From positions 558,501 to 622,500 of the forward strand of contig NZ_CP069213.1 in assembly GCF_016834455.1 (NCBI RefSeq): a stretch of 64,000 bases of DNA, given 5' to 3'. Shown in pieces: positions 9,665 to 17,736 of the stretch (position 1 is its first letter; each line of letters starts with the position of its first letter). The notes under the pieces are model-generated. The model saw nothing but the letters and a program-made list of their open reading frames with translations, was not told the DNA's origin and made no database searches. Position numbers and translations under genes: made by a program. The DNA comes from Shewanella litorisediminis. GTDB lineage: Bacteria; Pseudomonadota; Gammaproteobacteria; Enterobacterales; Shewanellaceae.

Positions 9665-9993
9665 GATTGTGTATTGTCGTTTATCCAGTTCAAATAGCCG
9701 GGCAGGGCCTCGGTTACGGGCGTCGCGATAATCTCCGGCAACTCATAGGGATGCAGCTCAGAAATCGCCCGTTCCACCTTGGCATACAGTGCCCGCCGGG
9801 TTTTGATGAATAAGGGATATTCCCTGTCTTCACAGAGTTTTCCCTGCCAATGGTAAACCGAGGTCACGGGGCCGCCCTGCTGCACACAGGCAGCAAGGCC
9901 GTCACTCACCAGACGTTTGGCGATGGCAAGGCAGACATCCTCTGAGGGGCAGGTGGTCATAACCAGGATGTAGTCATCCATGGACTGTGCCAT
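9661..9993 (-). CDS. cutA: Divalent-cation tolerance protein CutA
   Basis: Small trimeric PII-like cytoplasmic protein of the CutA1 family (110 aa), linked to copper/divalent-cation tolerance in E. coli though its biochemical role is unsettled. Family landmarks are TTCPSEDVCLAIAKRLV, LAACVQQGGPVTSVYHWQGK and HPYELPEIIATPV. I start at the ATG at 9993, which has GGGAGAG about five bases upstream; a TTG at 10005 would add four residues. It is the first gene of a two-gene operon with dsbD, the order also found in E. coli. Confidence 0.93.
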   Translation of the reverse strand: MAQSMDDYILVMTTCPSEDVCLAIAKRLVSDGLAACVQQGGPVTSVYHWQGKLCEDREYPLFIKTRRALYAKVERAISELHPYELPEIIATPVTEALPGYLNWINDNTQS

Positions 9994-10205
9994 GATCTCT
10001 CCCAAGGTTTAAAACTCCCTTAAGGCTGCTAAGTTAGCCTTAAGCTCAGGTTGGCAAACACTTTACGTGTTTTGTCTTACTCTTGCATTAAGAGAAAGCT
10101 GAAATAGTGATACGGGTTGTTTCTGCCCTCAACTCCAGCCATTACTCTTGAAATTTGACCGGACAGCCCCCATTTATCTTGCAACCCACTGCACGCGAGG
10201 CCGCC

Positions 10206-10799
10206 ATGTTTTTTGCTTTTATCCTGATTTTTATTCTGATCCCCGTGGTCGAGCTTTCGGTGCTTATCCGTGTTGGCGAAGTGCTCGGTAGCCTGACTAC
10301 AGTGGCACTGGTGCTCTTTACCGCAGTGGTGGGAGTCTCTCTGGTTCGCAGTCAGGGATTATCTACCCTGATGCAGGCACAGCAAAAAATGGCCCGGGGC
10401 GAGGCGCCCACCTCCGAGTTACTGGAAGGCATGATGTTGGCGATGGCCGGACTCTTGTTGCTTATTCCGGGCTTTGTGACCGACTTTATTGGTTTGCTGC
10501 TGCTGACGCCTGTCACCCGTAAACCGCTGGCAGCCTTGCTGCTGAAGCGCTTGCAACTGAGAGTTGTCGGCAAGGGCGGTTTTGGTGCCAATTTTGGTCA
10601 AGGCCCTTTTAACCAAGGCCCTTTTGGCCAGGGGCCTTTTGGCAATGATCCCTTCAATCGCGAGGGGAGAAATACCTTTGATGGCGACTTCGAACGCAAA
10701 GACGACCCCAGTGCGAAAAACCATCAGTTGGAGCAGCCCAAAGAACCGGCGAGTGAGGATGAGGCGTCCAAATCAGACCCTAATAAGCCCAGGAGCTGA
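10206..10799 (+). CDS. fxsA: FxsA family cytoplasmic membrane protein
   Basis: FxsA-type inner-membrane protein (197 aa); overproduced E. coli FxsA relieves phage T7 exclusion by the F plasmid. I start at the ATG at 10206, with GAGG upstream and an immediately hydrophobic N-terminus (MFFAFILIFILIPVVELSVL); an upstream in-frame start would add 17 non-family residues. Segments at about 1-20, 25-45 and 75-100 are membrane-like, with the conserved LLLIPGFVTDFIGLLLL. The cytoplasmic tail holds four GPF/DPF repeats followed by an acidic, Lys-rich end. cutA-dsbD is divergent upstream. The groES-groEL genes that often accompany fxsA are not here. Confidence 0.88.
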   Translation: MFFAFILIFILIPVVELSVLIRVGEVLGSLTTVALVLFTAVVGVSLVRSQGLSTLMQAQQKMARGEAPTSELLEGMMLAMAGLLLLIPGFVTDFIGLLLLTPVTRKPLAALLLKRLQLRVVGKGGFGANFGQGPFNQGPFGQGPFGNDPFNREGRNTFDGDFERKDDPSAKNHQLEQPKEPASEDEASKSDPNKPRS

Positions 10800-10815
10800 C
10801 CTGCAAGACCGCCAC

Positions 10816-10836
10816 CCTGCCGCTTGTGGCGGCAGG
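10816..10836. terminator. Hairpin between convergent fxsA and kinase genes
   Basis: An 8-bp stem CCTGCCGC / GCGGCAGG with a five-base loop lies between the two convergent stop codons. A short T run follows on the plus strand. Confidence 0.5.
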
Positions 10837-10837
10837 A

Positions 10838-12745
10838 TCAGTTTTCTGATTGGCGTTGTCTTGGATCTTTCGGGTAAAAGGCCTCGGGTTTGGTGCTGAT
10901 TTTGGCAAACCTGCGGGTGTTCTTGTATGGCAACTTCATAAAACCCGATACCCCGTTGCCGTGTATTTTATCTACGTGGTGCAAGATCCGGTCGAGGCTG
11001 GCGCGAAAAGCCGCCTGTTTGCGAGGGTTAAGCAGTTTTAAATAACTGTGGATCTTTAGATGATCGCCAAGGGCTTCAAAGATGATGCAGCCAGTGTGGT
11101 GGATCTGATTTAGCCAGCCAAGCTCAGTCATGATTTCGGCAGGCAGCTCCAGATTTTCATCCGGGTCTTTGCCATCCTCAAAGTACGAGTGGAGACGAGA
11201 CTTGTCTTCCAACATGGGCACATCGCCCACTTCAAAGGGCAGCTGCTGAGCGGGGCTTGCCACAAAGGTGCCGCTGGCAGTATCCCGGCTGATGTGCAGT
11301 GTGTCCCTCGCATTGAAAAAGCAGGCCTTGAAGGTGCCGAGGCGACCAATGCCACGGGCCAGGGTGACCATGTTATTGACCGCCTGCACCAATGCCTGCT
11401 TGAGAGCGGCGTCGTGCAGTGCCAGGTTGGAGTCGATAAAGACGCCGTCCTGTTGCCAATGGATAGCGAGTCCGCCCACGATGGGGTACTGTCCCAATCT
11501 GCCCACTGCGGCGATAAAGCCCTTCTCTGTATCCCCCATGCCGGCGAGAAAATTGCGGTAATACTTGTCCAGTTGCACGTCATCGACCCTGGCAATGGGG
11601 TCATCTGCATTGTGCTCCCGTAAGAAGGATTTACGCGAGCTGTAGCTCACGGTATCCACCTCTTTACCGCGGTTTTGTACCCATACCGGGATCTCGGCCA
11701 TGGCTTCGGGGCGGGGGATATCGGGTAACAGTAACCGATGGCTGTGGCGCATGCTGCGAAGGAAATAGTCGCCGCCCCGGTTACGGGTGCCGGCATCGTC
11801 ACTGAGCATGGCTTCCAGGGTGCGGGCAAGCTCCATCGGCAGGCCAATGCTGGTGGGCGGGATCACCTTCGAACCAAAGCGGCTGGCTTGTCCCGACGCC
11901 AGGGCATACAGGGTTGCGGCCACACCTTGCTCGTCGAATCGGGGGCTGGAGAGGGCGCCACTGAGCTGCTCGTCCCCAATAAAGTACACATCCCCCATGC
12001 GGGCATTGGTATGCTGCTGGTCGCTGGAGAGCAGGTTCATCACATGTTCTTCCACCGGCCGCCCCTGCTCATCCCGCTGGGCAAATACCGCCGAACCCCA
12101 GTCAATCAGCGACAAATGGCCAGTGGCTTCATCGTAAACCAGGTTGGAAGGCTTGATATCGCCGTGAACCAGCGGCCTACCGGTGCGAAGATACACAAGC
12201 AAATCTGCCAGCTGGCGTGCAATGCTCATGATTGTGGGGATGGGCAGCGCGCCGCGGCGGCGACACAGTTGTTCGAGCTCTTCTCCCGGCGCCCTAGCCA
12301 TCACCAAGATACCCTGTTTGCCGACCCGCTCAAATTTGACCAGCGGCGGCACATTGGGGTGGCGACAGTGGGACAGCATAAAGGCTTCTTCTTCGAGCCT
12401 GTCCTGAATTTGCTGGGGCAGGGTGATGCGTGAAAATTTAAATACATGGGCTTCGCCGGCCTCGTTGACGCCTGCAAACACAAAGCCATAAGCGCCCTTG
12501 CCAATAAACTCTATATCCCTGTAACCCAGTTTGGACAGCTGCTGTTTACATAAACGCACCCACGCCTTGTGTTTGCGGGCGTCGTCGGCCTTGAGCAGGT
12601 AGATGGATTGTTCTTCAGAAATATAGAAGTGTTGCAGCTGTGGCGTTTGGGCGGACAAAAACGGGATCCCCGGCACTGATATCAATCCACCATTAAAGCC
12701 ATATCCGCCGCGTGCAGGCAAGGTATTTAGCGGCTGCCTACCCAA
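10838..12745 (-). CDS. Atypical eukaryotic-like Ser/Thr protein kinase with unknown C-terminal half
   Basis: 635-aa protein whose first half is a eukaryotic-like kinase fold. It has a glycine-rich loop IGKGAYGFVF (81-90), ATP-binding Lys at about 103 (VFKFSR), catalytic loop HGDIKPSN (194-201; Gly replaces Arg of HRD) and metal motif DWG (215-217; Trp replaces Phe of DFG). These catalytic residues suggest it is active. Residues 330-635 match nothing I recognise and have no membrane segment, so the protein is probably cytosolic. No ATG precedes the kinase domain; the TTG at 12745 is chosen because GGAGGG (minus strand, 12754-12759) lies about eight bases upstream. No phosphatase or obvious substrate gene is adjacent. 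Confidence 0.8.
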   Translation of the reverse strand: MGRQPLNTLPARGGYGFNGGLISVPGIPFLSAQTPQLQHFYISEEQSIYLLKADDARKHKAWVRLCKQQLSKLGYRDIEFIGKGAYGFVFAGVNEAGEAHVFKFSRITLPQQIQDRLEEEAFMLSHCRHPNVPPLVKFERVGKQGILVMARAPGEELEQLCRRRGALPIPTIMSIARQLADLLVYLRTGRPLVHGDIKPSNLVYDEATGHLSLIDWGSAVFAQRDEQGRPVEEHVMNLLSSDQQHTNARMGDVYFIGDEQLSGALSSPRFDEQGVAATLYALASGQASRFGSKVIPPTSIGLPMELARTLEAMLSDDAGTRNRGGDYFLRSMRHSHRLLLPDIPRPEAMAEIPVWVQNRGKEVDTVSYSSRKSFLREHNADDPIARVDDVQLDKYYRNFLAGMGDTEKGFIAAVGRLGQYPIVGGLAIHWQQDGVFIDSNLALHDAALKQALVQAVNNMVTLARGIGRLGTFKACFFNARDTLHISRDTASGTFVASPAQQLPFEVGDVPMLEDKSRLHSYFEDGKDPDENLELPAEIMTELGWLNQIHHTGCIIFEALGDHLKIHSYLKLLNPRKQAAFRASLDRILHHVDKIHGNGVSGFMKLPYKNTRRFAKISTKPEAFYPKDPRQRQSEN

Positions 12746-12862
12746 GTTTTTTGCCCTCCATTTTGATGCAAATCAACTCCGGCGCAGACAGCACAGGCTA
12801 AGGTGTTTTTATCAATTTATACTTTGCTTAACCGCAGGCTGGCGGCGATTGAGGAGGGCAGG

Positions 12863-13207
12863 ATGAACGCCCATAAGAAACAACAACTAATTGAACTGTA
12901 TGACTTTGCTCGCAAGCGTATCATTCAGTCGATGGAACTCAGACACTGCCCACATGCAGGGTTTTATAACAGTGTCGACGAGCGCTGTATCTATTGCCAT
13001 CAGGGGATGGAATGCGTGTGGATGAATCACAACGACGAATTGGTATCCCTGGAACAGAAGAGTGAAGAAGATCTGAGGCAGCAGCTGCTGGTGGCAGTGG
13101 ACTTTGTTGACTCCAATTTGTCGCCCTATCACCTGACCCGGCGTAAGTGCCAGTGTGAGAACTGCGTCTGGTTACGTCAGGTGAATGAGGCCCTGAATAC
13201 GCCCTGA
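12863..13207 (+). CDS. Small Cys/His-rich conserved hypothetical protein
   Basis: 114-aa soluble protein. The ATG at 12863 is preceded by a strong GAGGAGGG site (12851-12858), which rules out the longer frame from 12803. It contains eight Cys in clusters: RHCPHAGF, RCIYCHQGMEC, and RKCQCENC near the C-terminus, with several His. The spacing suggests one or two structural zinc sites or a metal cluster, but no named zinc-finger family fits. It lies divergent from the kinase gene and 68 bases before tpm, with which it may share a transcript. Function unknown. Confidence 0.72.
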   Translation: MNAHKKQQLIELYDFARKRIIQSMELRHCPHAGFYNSVDERCIYCHQGMECVWMNHNDELVSLEQKSEEDLRQQLLVAVDFVDSNLSPYHLTRRKCQCENCVWLRQVNEALNTP

Positions 13208-13275
13208 AACCGGCTTTGCATCCCCCCGACTTTGCCGCTAGAGTAAGGCGTCTTTTTTCGTCAAAGGGGATGGCC

Positions 13276-13932
13276 ATGGAGCCCGGATTCTGGCACGACA
13301 AGTGGCAGTCACAACAGATTGGATTTCATCAATCGGATATCAACCCATTCTTGGTCAAACACTGGGAAAGCCTGAAGCTTGATGGCAAAGGCAAGGTGTT
13401 TGTCCCCCTGTGCGGCAAATCCCTCGACATGGAATTTATCGCCGCCCAGGGACACGAGGTCATTGGCAGCGAACTGTCGGCCCTGGCCGTCAGCCAGTTT
13501 TTTGAAGCCGCAGGTGCAAAGGCGCAAAGCAGCACCCTGGGTGAGCACGTACTTCACAGTGCACAGGGGATAACCCTGGTCGAGGGGGATTTCTTTACGC
13601 TGGACAGTGCTCTGCTTGCCGGATGCAGTGGTTTTTACGATCGCGCAGCCCTTATCGCCTGGCCAGCCGAGATGCGTATCGATTATGTGCGTAAGCTCGC
13701 CGCCTTAATCCCAGCAGGTACTCCGGGATTGCTCATTACCCTCGACTACCCCCAGGAAGCCCTGATGGGCCCACCCTTTGCGGTGTCTCCCGATTGGGTG
13801 CAAGAGTTCATCGGGGCATATTTTGAGGTCACGGCGCTTGAGAGTCAGGACGTGCTTGCGGATAACCCCCGCTTTGTAAAGAAGGACGTGCCCTGGCTCA
13901 GTGAAGCGGCTTACCTGTTGGTGCGTAAGTAG
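13276..13932 (+). CDS. tpm: Thiopurine S-methyltransferase
   Basis: SAM-dependent thiopurine S-methyltransferase (218 aa). Bacterial homologues also methylate selenium and tellurium oxyanions. Family features: start MEPGFWHDKWQSQQIGFHQ, motif I VFVPLCGKSLDMEF, GSELSALAVSQFF, YDRAALIAWP and LLITLDYPQ. I use the ATG at 13276, preceded by AAAGGGG at suitable distance; an in-frame ATG at 13270 sits too close to that site. Length equals that usual for bacterial TPMT. A strong terminator follows. Confidence 0.95.
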   Translation: MEPGFWHDKWQSQQIGFHQSDINPFLVKHWESLKLDGKGKVFVPLCGKSLDMEFIAAQGHEVIGSELSALAVSQFFEAAGAKAQSSTLGEHVLHSAQGITLVEGDFFTLDSALLAGCSGFYDRAALIAWPAEMRIDYVRKLAALIPAGTPGLLITLDYPQEALMGPPFAVSPDWVQEFIGAYFEVTALESQDVLADNPRFVKKDVPWLSEAAYLLVRK

Positions 13933-13968
13933 TCCGGCGGGTCGGTAGACCTGATTAATACAGCCATA

Positions 13969-13997
13969 AAAAAAGCGACCCAAGGGGTCGCTTTTTT
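13969..13997. terminator. Bidirectional terminator between tpm and porin 1
   Basis: A GCGACCC / GGGTCGC stem with a three-base loop is flanked by six A and six T, so it can work for tpm on the plus strand and for porin 1 on the minus strand. Confidence 0.85.
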
Positions 13998-14056
13998 GTG
14001 CCTTCCCGGTGGCCGGGAGTTTTAAACCTGGCCTGCCGGTTTGACTAAGCCTTGGC

Positions 14057-15142
14057 TTAGAAGTCGTAACGTACACCCACGGTGAACACGTTGTCATCTT
14101 GCAGGTCAACACGCTGGCCAGCAACTACGTGGCTGCCTTCATACATGGCGTAGTGAGCGAGCAACAGGGTGGACTTGGCTACGCGGTAGTCGGCACCCAA
14201 GATGATGTTGGTTACTTCGATGTCAGAACCAGACAGTTTCTTGTTTACAACTTTACCATCAACTAGTTCGGTGTACTTAACAGCGTTACCATAGTACTTG
14301 CCCTCGCCGCTTTCATCGTAGCCATATTCGGCTTTGAGGTTTACGCCGCCCAGGTTGTACGCCACGTTCACGAAGTAAGTGTTGTTGTCGTTACCGCTGT
14401 CCACTTTCTCGGTGTTCTGGAACAGACCGCCCACTTTGAAATCACCCAGTTTTACCTGAGCAACGGCGCGGTATGCATCTACGTTGCTGATACCCTTGTT
14501 GTAGGCACCGGCAAGGTAGAAGTTGTGCTTCTTCAGGCCCTTGTCACCCACGGTGACAGACAGCGCATACTGAGAGTCGTCGCCGCCGTTGTTGTCTTCC
14601 ATCAGGTAGGTGGCGTTCAGGGTAACCAGATCAGCGATGACTGGAGAGTAGTACCAGATACCATCGGCGCTGCGGGTTTGTGCTGCAACCAGACGGTCGA
14701 TATCCGCGTTGGTGTTACCAAACAGGTCTACACCGCCTTCAGATTGCTTGAATACTGTGTCGTTACGACCTACCAGTACAGTACCGGCACTGGTTTTGAT
14801 ACCCAGGTATGAGTTACGTGGCTTGAAGGTATCACCTGAACCGGAGGTGTTCTCTACCTGAAACTCCATTTGGTAAACGATATCGATACCAGAAGTGATG
14901 TTCTCGGTACCTTTTACGCCCAACCAGGAGAAGTTGTTTTCAATGTAGGTGCCAGAGTTGTTCTCATTGGCATAGTCGTTGGTGTTAACGCCTTTGGTAC
15001 CAGACTGCAGTGTGGTACCCACGTCGGTGTTGGTGACTGACAAATCAAGACGGCCATAGAACTGAGGACCTTCGGCCAGCGCGCCGAATGATGCCAGGGC
15101 CATTACCGATACGACAGATGCAGAGATAAGGGTCTTCTTCAT
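14057..15142 (-). CDS. Gram-negative general porin (porin 1)
   Basis: Outer-membrane trimeric porin (361 aa from ATG 15142). The signal peptide starts MKKTLISASVVSVMALASF and is cleaved after ALA; the mature chain starts EGPQFYGRLDLS. It has porin hallmarks (NNFSWLGVKG, GRNDTVFKQSEGG, FGNTNADID) and a C-terminal Phe (GVRYDF) for BAM recognition. The frame extends upstream of the ATG but GGGAG lies nine bases before it. Porin 2 immediately upstream shares the GRNDTVFKQSEGG and FGNTNADID blocks, so they are tandem paralogues. Substrate probably small hydrophilic solutes. Confidence 0.92.
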   Translation of the reverse strand: MKKTLISASVVSVMALASFGALAEGPQFYGRLDLSVTNTDVGTTLQSGTKGVNTNDYANENNSGTYIENNFSWLGVKGTENITSGIDIVYQMEFQVENTSGSGDTFKPRNSYLGIKTSAGTVLVGRNDTVFKQSEGGVDLFGNTNADIDRLVAAQTRSADGIWYYSPVIADLVTLNATYLMEDNNGGDDSQYALSVTVGDKGLKKHNFYLAGAYNKGISNVDAYRAVAQVKLGDFKVGGLFQNTEKVDSGNDNNTYFVNVAYNLGGVNLKAEYGYDESGEGKYYGNAVKYTELVDGKVVNKKLSGSDIEVTNIILGADYRVAKSTLLLAHYAMYEGSHVVAGQRVDLQDDNVFTVGVRYDF

Positions 15143-15481
15143 GTTTACATGCTCCCTAGAACCGAAGTTCTGTTCCATTTTTATGGTTATTGAGTTGTTT
15201 TTTCTCTGGTTTGTTACAGACATCCAGCCTGATAACAAAGTTGCCGATGATTTTTACAGGTTTACCGATTGCAAGTTGTGGAGTGGATCAAACTTTCAGG
15301 CCGCACAGGAGGGATTTAAGACATTTTTGTGACTGAATCCGTTCTTGATGGCTTTTTTACGGTAAATCGAGCAAAAACACAGCGATTTTCACCTCTAAAT
15401 AGGTAAATATCTTCGGCAAATTTGGACTAACTTTAGCAGTGATGCATATAACTGCAATAAAAGTGACAAATTTTTTGCATT
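15143..15481 (-). promoter_or_regulatory. Promoter region of porin 1 with weak CRP-like site
   Basis: 339 bases with no convincing ORF between the porin 2 terminator and the porin 1 start. The best regulatory candidate is TGTGGAGTGGATCAAA at 15277-15292, matching the CRP arms TGTGA/TCACA at 8 of 10 positions, about 135 bases upstream of the ATG. Nothing else clear is seen. Confidence 0.35.
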
Positions 15482-15507
15482 AAAAAGCGGCCCGCAGGCC
15501 GCTTTTT
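15482..15507 (-). terminator. Terminator of porin 2
   Basis: An 11-bp stem AAAAAGCGGCC / GGCCGCTTTTT with a four-base loop lies 22 bases past the porin 2 stop. The run of A on its left becomes a T run on the minus strand. Confidence 0.85.
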
Positions 15508-15528
15508 ATGGGTAGTTTTATCAACTGC

Positions 15529-16596
15529 TTAGAAATCCACCCGCAGACCCAGGGTGATGACATCGTCGTCCAGGGATACCCTGGTGCCGCCGAGCAGCAT
15601 ATCCCCATCAAATCGGGTGAAATGGCCATAAACCAGGGTATTTTTGCTCAGACGGTGATCGGCACCCAGGGTGTATTGCTTCAAGTCGACATTCTCGACC
15701 TGTTCCAGGTTACTTTCCGAATCACCCACAATTCGGCCTACATACTTGCCCAGGCCCGAATCATCCTGACCATACATTGCTTTAATCGTAGTGTTGCCTA
15801 ATGTGTAACCGGCGTTGATAAACCAGGTGTCACCTTCGAGATTGCGGTATTTGTCTGCCACATGTTCTGAGTTTTGATAAAGTGCACCCAGTCTCAGGTC
15901 ACCGAATTTTACCTGCGCCACACCGCGGTAGGCTTGGATACCATCCAGGCCATCGTTATAGGCGGCTGCCACATAGTAGTTTTGAGCCTTCAGCGATTTG
16001 TCACCCAAGGTGGCTGACAGGGCATAGTTGTTACCGCTCCATTCGTCGCCCTCGCCGGGGTTGAACCAGCTGCCTTTTTCATAGTTGTCTTCCATCACGT
16101 AGGTGGCATTCAGGGTGATGAGGTCAGCGAATTTGGGAGAATAGTAGGTAATGCTGTCACCCAGACGGCTTTGCCCCGCCGCCAGCAGGTCGATATCGGC
16201 ATTGGTATTGCCAAAGAGGTCAAAGCCCCCTTCAGACTGCTTGAAGACGGTGTCATTACGGCCAATCAGGGCGGTACCCGCCTGAGTTTGTAAACCCACG
16301 AAGGTGTTACGGGCAGTGAAAGTGTCACCTGAGTTGTCGAAGTTGTTTACCCCAAACTCCATTTGATAGATCAGGGCGATGTTTTGGCTGAGCTGTTCGC
16401 TGCCTTTTACCCCCAGCCAGGAGAAATTGTTTTCAAATACGGTGCCGTCTTTTTGATTTTGGGTGGCGTAACCTGTGTTGGAATTGGTGGCTGCAAGATC
16501 AACACGGCCATAAAACATCGGGCCGTCGGCCAGGGTGGCGAAAGAAGACAGGGCGGCACCCGTGGCTACGGCCGATGCGATAAGGGATTTTTTCAT
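15529..16596 (-). CDS. Gram-negative general porin (porin 2)
   Basis: Outer-membrane trimeric porin (355 aa from ATG 16596, with GAGGA upstream). The signal peptide MKKSLIASAVATGAALSSF is cleaved after TLA; the mature chain starts DGPMFYGRVDLA and ends in Phe (GLRVDF). It shares NNFSWLGVKG, GRNDTVFKQSEGG and FGNTNADID with porin 1 but differs in loops and includes a Gly/Trp-rich insert (WFNPGEGDEW). The two are likely products of an old duplication. Each has its own terminator, so they are independently transcribed. A good CRP-type site lies upstream, suggesting catabolite or respiratory control. Confidence 0.92.
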   Translation of the reverse strand: MKKSLIASAVATGAALSSFATLADGPMFYGRVDLAATNSNTGYATQNQKDGTVFENNFSWLGVKGSEQLSQNIALIYQMEFGVNNFDNSGDTFTARNTFVGLQTQAGTALIGRNDTVFKQSEGGFDLFGNTNADIDLLAAGQSRLGDSITYYSPKFADLITLNATYVMEDNYEKGSWFNPGEGDEWSGNNYALSATLGDKSLKAQNYYVAAAYNDGLDGIQAYRGVAQVKFGDLRLGALYQNSEHVADKYRNLEGDTWFINAGYTLGNTTIKAMYGQDDSGLGKYVGRIVGDSESNLEQVENVDLKQYTLGADHRLSKNTLVYGHFTRFDGDMLLGGTRVSLDDDVITLGLRVDF

Positions 16597-16691
16597 AGCG
16601 GATTCCTCAGGACTGACGAAACAAGGGGGCGCAGGGGGTTCGCCCCGGATTTGAATGCGCCAGCAGTGTGGCAGCCACCTCAAATATGAAG

Positions 16692-16707
16692 TGTGATGGG
16701 CATCACG
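16692..16707 (-). promoter_or_regulatory. CRP-like site upstream of porin 2
   Basis: TGTGATGGGCATCACG matches the CRP arms TGTGA-N6-TCACA at 9 of 10 positions and is itself nearly palindromic. It lies 96 bases upstream of the porin 2 ATG. Shewanella CRP controls many anaerobic respiration and porin genes, so this is plausible. The rest of 16597-16890 holds no visible gene. Confidence 0.6.
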
Positions 16708-16935
16708 TTCCGCTAAAAGGCTGCGTTATCTATCCTTTTGTTTTACTTTGATAAAACAGGTTTTTGCCTTGGTTGTAACCCTGGGGTTTATCTTCTGGAA
16801 CCTGAAACTGACAGTGCTAACATGTCAGGCACACAAGGCCTGATTTGTATCAGACTGGCCAAAAGCTTCCCATGCTTTCGGGAGGCGGTACTTTAGGCTA
16901 GAATGCGGCGTTTTTTACGGCATGGGGATCCACAG

Positions 16936-17736
16936 GTGGAACAGCAGCTGACACAGTCCTATCTGGACCGATTTAGTGGTATTGGCAGACTCTATGGTCA
17001 GAAGGCGCTGGTGCGTTTTCAGCAGGCCCATGTGCTGGTAATAGGCATAGGTGGCGTTGGCACCTGGGTGGCAGAATCCCTCGCTCGCAGCGGTATTGGG
17101 CATATTAGCCTGATGGATTTGGATGATGTGTGTGTAACCAACACCAACCGCCAAATTCACGCCATGGCCGATACCATAGGTCAGTCCAAGGTGGCGGTGA
17201 TGGCAGAGCGTATTCGCGCCATTAACCCTGAATGCCAAATTCAGGAGTTGGAAGACTTTATCACCCCCGACAACCTTGCCCTATACCTGGGCCCTGGGGC
17301 TGGCATTGACTATGTGGTTGACTGTATCGATGCGGTGAAGCCCAAGGCGGCACTTATTGCCTGGTGTAAACGCAATAAGATTCGCATCATCACTGTCGGC
17401 GGCGCCGGCGGACAAGTAGACCCCACTAAAATTCAGGTGGCTGATCTTTCCCGCACCATTCAGGACCCCCTGCTTGCCAAGGTGCGTAATATTTTGCGCC
17501 GTGAGTACAATTTCTCCCGTAATCTCGAACGAAAATTTGCCATCGAAGCGGTGTTTTCCACAGAAGCGCTGACTTATCCGGGGCAGGATGGTGAGGTCTG
17601 TGCCACCAAGCCTGCCGAGGGTGGCAGTATGCGGATGGACTGTGCTTCAGGCTTTGGTGCAGTAACTGTGGTCACAGGTACCTTTGGTTTTATGGCTGTG
17701 AGCCGGGTATTGATGTGGCTTAAGCAAAAAGCCTAG
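16936..17736 (+). CDS. tcdA: tRNA threonylcarbamoyladenosine dehydratase TcdA
   Basis: E1-like ATP-dependent enzyme (266 aa) that cyclises t6A37 of tRNAs to ct6A. The nucleotide motif VIGIGGVGTWVAESLARSG, VTNTNRQIHA, GGAGGQVDPTKIQ and RMDCASGFGA are all present. Start choice: GTG 16936 places about 10 residues before RFSGIGRLYG, as in E. coli TcdA. An in-frame ATG at 16903 would add 11 residues but overlaps a TAGAAT -10-like element at 16899-16904. The stop codon overlaps the convergent histidine kinase stop within CTAG at 17733-17736. Confidence 0.92.
   Translation: MEQQLTQSYLDRFSGIGRLYGQKALVRFQQAHVLVIGIGGVGTWVAESLARSGIGHISLMDLDDVCVTNTNRQIHAMADTIGQSKVAVMAERIRAINPECQIQELEDFITPDNLALYLGPGAGIDYVVDCIDAVKPKAALIAWCKRNKIRIITVGGAGGQVDPTKIQVADLSRTIQDPLLAKVRNILRREYNFSRNLERKFAIEAVFSTEALTYPGQDGEVCATKPAEGGSMRMDCASGFGAVTVVTGTFGFMAVSRVLMWLKQKA

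Noticed and set aside
10588..10660. GPF/DPF repeats in fxsA as a DNA tandem repeat of interest
   Set aside because: Only four short imperfect copies; low-complexity tails of this sort are common in FxsA proteins.
15277..15292. Strong CRP control of porin 1
   Set aside because: The site has a mismatch in each arm and is far from the start codon, so it is listed only as a weak candidate.
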